From positions 1 through 64,000 of the forward strand of contig CAJUTH010000005.1 of assembly GCA_910589275.1 (NCBI GenBank): 64,000 bases of DNA, in the 5' to 3' direction. The notes under the pieces were generated by a model. It searched no databases. It saw only the letters and a list, made by a program, of their open reading frames with translations, and was not told the origin of the DNA. This DNA comes from an uncultured Dorea sp. Its GTDB lineage: Bacteria; Bacillota; Clostridia; Lachnospirales; Lachnospiraceae. A program made the position numbers and the translations under genes. This document shows positions 61,502-64,000 of this stretch, in pieces; position 1 is the first letter of the stretch; each line of letters starts with the position of its first letter.

Positions 61502-61741
61502 CCATCTTACCTCATGTTTTCTTTATTGTTGGTTGTGTGTAAATGGGTCTGTATCGGATGTCAGACCTTTTAATTCTTTTATTACTTATATTATCATATT
61601 TGAAAGAGCAGGACAAGGCAGGCTTAGGTGGTTATTGTTCAAACAATACTTTGCTCACGAAGCGAATTTTAAATGGATTTGCGAAAGTTGCTGTGAACGG
61701 AGTGATAGTAGCATGGAGTTCGCTATTACTAAAAATAATTC
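61502..61741 (+). other. Intergenic region between the DtxR-type gene and feoA
   Basis: No gene is supported. GGTCTG and CAGACC (61545-61566) form a hairpin followed by TTTT on the plus strand, which may stop readthrough toward feo. A 69-codon open frame across this region has no ribosome site and no recognisable protein pattern. Confidence 0.45.
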
Positions 61742-61773
61742 TTGACATCTAATTAAAGTTAGTATATACTAAC
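61742..61773 (+). promoter_or_regulatory. feo promoter with palindromic DtxR-type operator
   Basis: TTGACA (61742-61747) and TATACT (61765-61770) are 17 bases apart. The perfect 16-base palindrome GTTAGTATATACTAAC (61758-61773) covers the -10 box. It resembles DtxR-family operators (TTAGnnnnnnCTAA), so metal-loaded repressor from 61139-61501 would block this promoter. Confidence 0.82.
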
Positions 61774-61832
61774 ATTGAATATGTGGAAAGCATTTTCAAA
61801 AATATCTAAACGATAAAGAAAAGAGGTTGATC

Positions 61833-62045
61833 ATGATGCCGCTTACTATGGCGAATACAGGAGAGCCGCTGACGATTAAGAAGGTGGGCGGAAAGGAAGA
61901 AACCAGAAAATTTCTGGAAAACCTTGGATTTGTTGCAGGAGGAGCAGTTACGGTAATATCGGATATTAAGGGAAACGTAATTGTGAATGTGAAGGATTCC
62001 AGAATCGCCATAGGGAGAGATATGGCGATGAAAGTTATGGTTTGA
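61833..62045 (+). CDS. feoA: FeoA-family protein (first copy)
   Basis: This 70-residue SH3-like protein reads MMPLTMANTGEPLTIKKVGG, then FLENLGFVAGGAVTVISD and ends SRIAIGRDMAMKVMV, the FeoA pattern. FeoA assists the FeoB ferrous iron channel. The start is ATG 61833 with AGAGG 6 bases upstream; ATG 61836 is possible. A second feoA follows, an arrangement common in Clostridia. Confidence 0.9.
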   Translation: MMPLTMANTGEPLTIKKVGGKEETRKFLENLGFVAGGAVTVISDIKGNVIVNVKDSRIAIGRDMAMKVMV

Positions 62046-62105
62046 TCACCGATACTGTGTACGGGGTATGGAGTATCAGAAAATCAGGGAAAGGAAGAGA
62101 TATGG

Positions 62106-62327
62106 ATGAAGACATTAAGAGAGACAGCCTGCGGGCAGACGGTAAAAGTGAGTAAATTAACCGGCAGCGGTCCGGTAAAGCGAAGGATCATGGATATGGG
62201 AATTACGAAGGGCGTTGAAGTTTTTGTGAGGAAAGTAGCGCCTCTTGGCGATCCGGTGGAGGTGACGGTGAGAGGCTACGAACTGTCGATCCGGAAAGCA
62301 GATGCTGAGATGATCTGTGTAGAATAG
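62106..62327 (+). CDS. feoA: FeoA-family protein (second copy)
   Basis: This 73-residue protein has KTLRETACGQTVKVSKLTG, RRIMDMGITKGVEVFV and APLGDPVEVTVRGYELSIRK, a textbook FeoA SH3-like fold. It is only distantly similar to the first copy. It precedes feoB by 95 bases, a gap that holds an inverted repeat at 62363-62378. Confidence 0.92.
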   Translation: MKTLRETACGQTVKVSKLTGSGPVKRRIMDMGITKGVEVFVRKVAPLGDPVEVTVRGYELSIRKADAEMICVE

Positions 62328-62362
62328 AACATATTTGAATGCATATTTTTTTGCATACAAGT

Positions 62363-62378
62363 TAGTAATCACTTACTA
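62363..62378. promoter_or_regulatory. Inverted repeat upstream of feoB, possible second operator
   Basis: TAGTAA (62363-62368) and TTACTA (62373-62378) flank TCAC. The half-sites resemble those of the palindrome at 61758-61773 (GTTAGTA), so the same regulator may bind here, giving feoB separate control. Confidence 0.5.
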
Positions 62379-62422
62379 TGGAGAGCTATGACAAACAAAA
62401 TATAGGAAGAGGGAAAGAGAAG

Positions 62423-64000
62423 ATGTCAGTAAAAATTGCGCTTGCAGGGAATCCGAACAGTGGGAAGACAACACTATTTAACGCATTGACTGGTTCTAAT
62501 CAGTTTGTTGGAAACTGGCCGGGAGTTACCGTAGAGAAAAAAGAAGGAAAATTAAAAGGCTATAAGGATGTAGTGATTATAGATCTGCCGGGGATTTATT
62601 CCTTGTCTCCTTATACGCTGGAGGAGGTTGTGGCAAGAAATTATCTGATCGGCGAAAGGCCGGATGCGATTATTAATATTGTAGACGGAACAAATATTGA
62701 GAGAAATTTGTATCTGTCTACCCAGATCATGGAGCTTGGCATCCCGGTAGTTATGGCTGTTAATATGGCCGATCTTTTGGAGAAAAATGGAGATGTCATC
62801 CATACGGATAAGCTGGCTGAAAAGCTTGGCTGTCAGGCAGTAACGATTTCTGCCCTAAAGGGAACAGGCATTAAGGAAGCTGCTGCGAAAGCGGTGCAGT
62901 TAGCGGGGGCAAAGAAGGCGGCGGAAATAAAGCATGAATTCTGTCCGAAGGCCGAGGATATCATCTCAGCGGCAGAGTATAAGCTAGAAGGTCTGGTTCC
63001 TGAGGAACAGAAGCGTTTCTTTGCAATCAAGCTGTTAGAGAGGGACGATAAGATTGCCTCCCAGATGACCTCTGTGCCGGATGTGTCGGCAGAGATCAGA
63101 GAAATGGAGGAATCCTTCGATGACGATACGGAGAGTGTGATCACCAATGAGAGATATGTGTATATTTCTTCTATCATCGGGGACTGCGTGATGAAAAGCA
63201 GGAAGGCGGAGATGACTGCTTCAGATAAGATTGACCGCATTGTCACCAACAGGTGGCTGGCGCTGCCGATTTTTGCGGGGATTATGTGGCTGGTATACTA
63301 CGTGTCCGTTACGACGGTGGGAGCATTTGTCACAGATTGGACCAATGATGTACTGTTTGGCGGGATCATACCGCCGGCGATTGAACAGGTGTTGACTGCT
63401 ATCCGCTGTGCAGACTGGCTGCAGGGGCTGATCCTTGACGGTATTGTAGCGGGCGTGGGTGCGGTTCTCGGATTTGTACCTCAGATGCTGGTATTGTTTC
63501 TCTTCCTTGCATTCCTTGAGTCCTGCGGATACATGGCTCGGGTGGCATTTATCATGGACCGGATTTTCCGTAAATTCGGACTTTCCGGAAAATCATTTAT
63601 TCCGATGCTGATCGGAAGCGGCTGCGGCGTTCCCGGCATTATGGCTTCTAGGACGATTGAAAATGACAGAGACCGTAAAATGACGATTATAACCACCACC
63701 TTTGTTCCCTGCGGGGCAAAGCTGCCGATTATCGCGCTGATTGCGGGAGCGCTGTTCGACGGCGCTTCGTGGGTAGCGCCAAGCGCCTACTTTGTAGGAA
63801 TCGCGGCGATTATCTGTTCTGGTATTATTTTAAAGAAAACAAGGATGTTTGCGGGAGATCCGGCGCCCTTTGTGATGGAGCTTCCGGCGTACCATATGCC
63901 CACAGTGGGAAATGTGTTCAGAAGTATGTGGGAGCGGGGCTGGTCCTTTATTAAGAAAGCAGGTACCATTATCCTGCTGTCCACAATCGTTTTATGGTTC
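62423..64000 (+). CDS. feoB: Ferrous iron transporter FeoB, 3' end outside the window
   Basis: The first 526 codons are present. The N-terminal G domain has G1 GNPNSGKTT at residues 9-17, GVTV, G3 DLPG near 54 and G4 NMAD near 115. After a helical spacer the membrane part starts near residue 278; it includes a Gate region with GSGCGVPGIMASRTIEN and PCGAKLPIIALIAGALF. About 150-200 further residues are expected beyond the right edge. GAAAGAGAAG precedes the ATG. It imports Fe2+ and is the main product of the feo operon. Confidence 0.95.
   Translation, partial: MSVKIALAGNPNSGKTTLFNALTGSNQFVGNWPGVTVEKKEGKLKGYKDVVIIDLPGIYSLSPYTLEEVVARNYLIGERPDAIINIVDGTNIERNLYLSTQIMELGIPVVMAVNMADLLEKNGDVIHTDKLAEKLGCQAVTISALKGTGIKEAAAKAVQLAGAKKAAEIKHEFCPKAEDIISAAEYKLEGLVPEEQKRFFAIKLLERDDKIASQMTSVPDVSAEIREMEESFDDDTESVITNERYVYISSIIGDCVMKSRKAEMTASDKIDRIVTNRWLALPIFAGIMWLVYYVSVTTVGAFVTDWTNDVLFGGIIPPAIEQVLTAIRCADWLQGLILDGIVAGVGAVLGFVPQMLVLFLFLAFLESCGYMARVAFIMDRIFRKFGLSGKSFIPMLIGSGCGVPGIMASRTIENDRDRKMTIITTTFVPCGAKLPIIALIAGALFDGASWVAPSAYFVGIAAIICSGIILKKTRMFAGDPAPFVMELPAYHMPTVGNVFRSMWERGWSFIKKAGTIILLSTIVLWF

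Noticed and set aside
61543..61752. 69-codon open frame between the DtxR-type gene and feoA
   Set aside because: No ribosome site, overlaps a hairpin and the feo promoter, and no recognisable pattern.

Overview
The window looks like chromosomal DNA of an anaerobic, gut-type Clostridia species, most likely Lachnospiraceae (inference from gene content, strong GGAGG ribosome sites and moderate GC). It carries oxygen-sensitive redox enzymes (a CO dehydrogenase homologue, Hdr/Flx electron-bifurcation proteins, iron-sulphur fumarase, ThiC/ThiH), a cellobiose-type PTS, TPP-riboswitch control of thiamine synthesis and a probable bile-acid 12alpha-hydroxysteroid dehydrogenase. No rRNA, tRNA, CRISPR array, transposase or phage gene was seen.

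Layout. 1-4790: end of an ATP-binding/winged-helix protein with an 11-bp tandem repeat, a broken HD-hydrolase gene, a TauE-like exporter and a nitrate/sulfonate-type ABC importer. 4797-10710: beta-glucoside PTS (IIA, IIC, IIB), 6-phospho-beta-glucosidase, a membrane XRE regulator and two RpiR regulators. 10941-15267: cooS-like, cooF-like, FAD/NAD oxidoreductase and MgtC. 15374-17945: divergent steroid-dehydrogenase-like SDR and sulfite/nitrite reductase. 18007-18084: a 25-codon ORF with its own promoter and terminator. 18580-31095: malate/lactate dehydrogenase, hdrBCA, flxD plus two dicluster proteins plus flxA, frdBA, two-subunit fumarase and an AspT-type transporter. 31376-34798: Zn-macrodomain hydrolase, SirTM sirtuin, AAA/PD-(D/E)XK protein. 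34830-47742: sigma/anti-sigma pair, VanZ, lipoprotein, RpiR, acetyltransferases, a hybrid histidine kinase, a nitroreductase fusion and many decayed genes. 47743-53430: thiSFGHEDC on the minus strand behind a TPP riboswitch. 53737-61133: DUF1287, Memo-AMMECR1 fusion, RibD-like, DUF2971, membrane proteins and LysR. 61139-64000: DtxR-type regulator and feoA-feoA-feoB, with feoB running off the edge.

How the genes fit together. The most striking block is 18580-31095. A dehydrogenase of the LDH/MDH family with the malate-type arginine, a fumarase and a fumarate reductase without membrane anchor form the oxaloacetate-malate-fumarate-succinate route. Between the dehydrogenase and the reductase lies a complete FlxABCD-HdrABC set, the machinery that in other anaerobes splits NADH electrons between ferredoxin and a higher-potential acceptor. 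I infer a soluble NADH-dependent fumarate reductase that also makes reduced ferredoxin, with the AspT-type carrier exchanging C4 acids. The adjacent CooS-like protein keeps its cluster ligands but appears to have lost residues needed for CO chemistry, so its reaction is open.

Many short remnants (HD hydrolase, HAD phosphatase, DUF523, TfoX-like, ABC ATPase, mgtC tail) show that deletion has been active, mainly between 38.9 and 47.7 kb.
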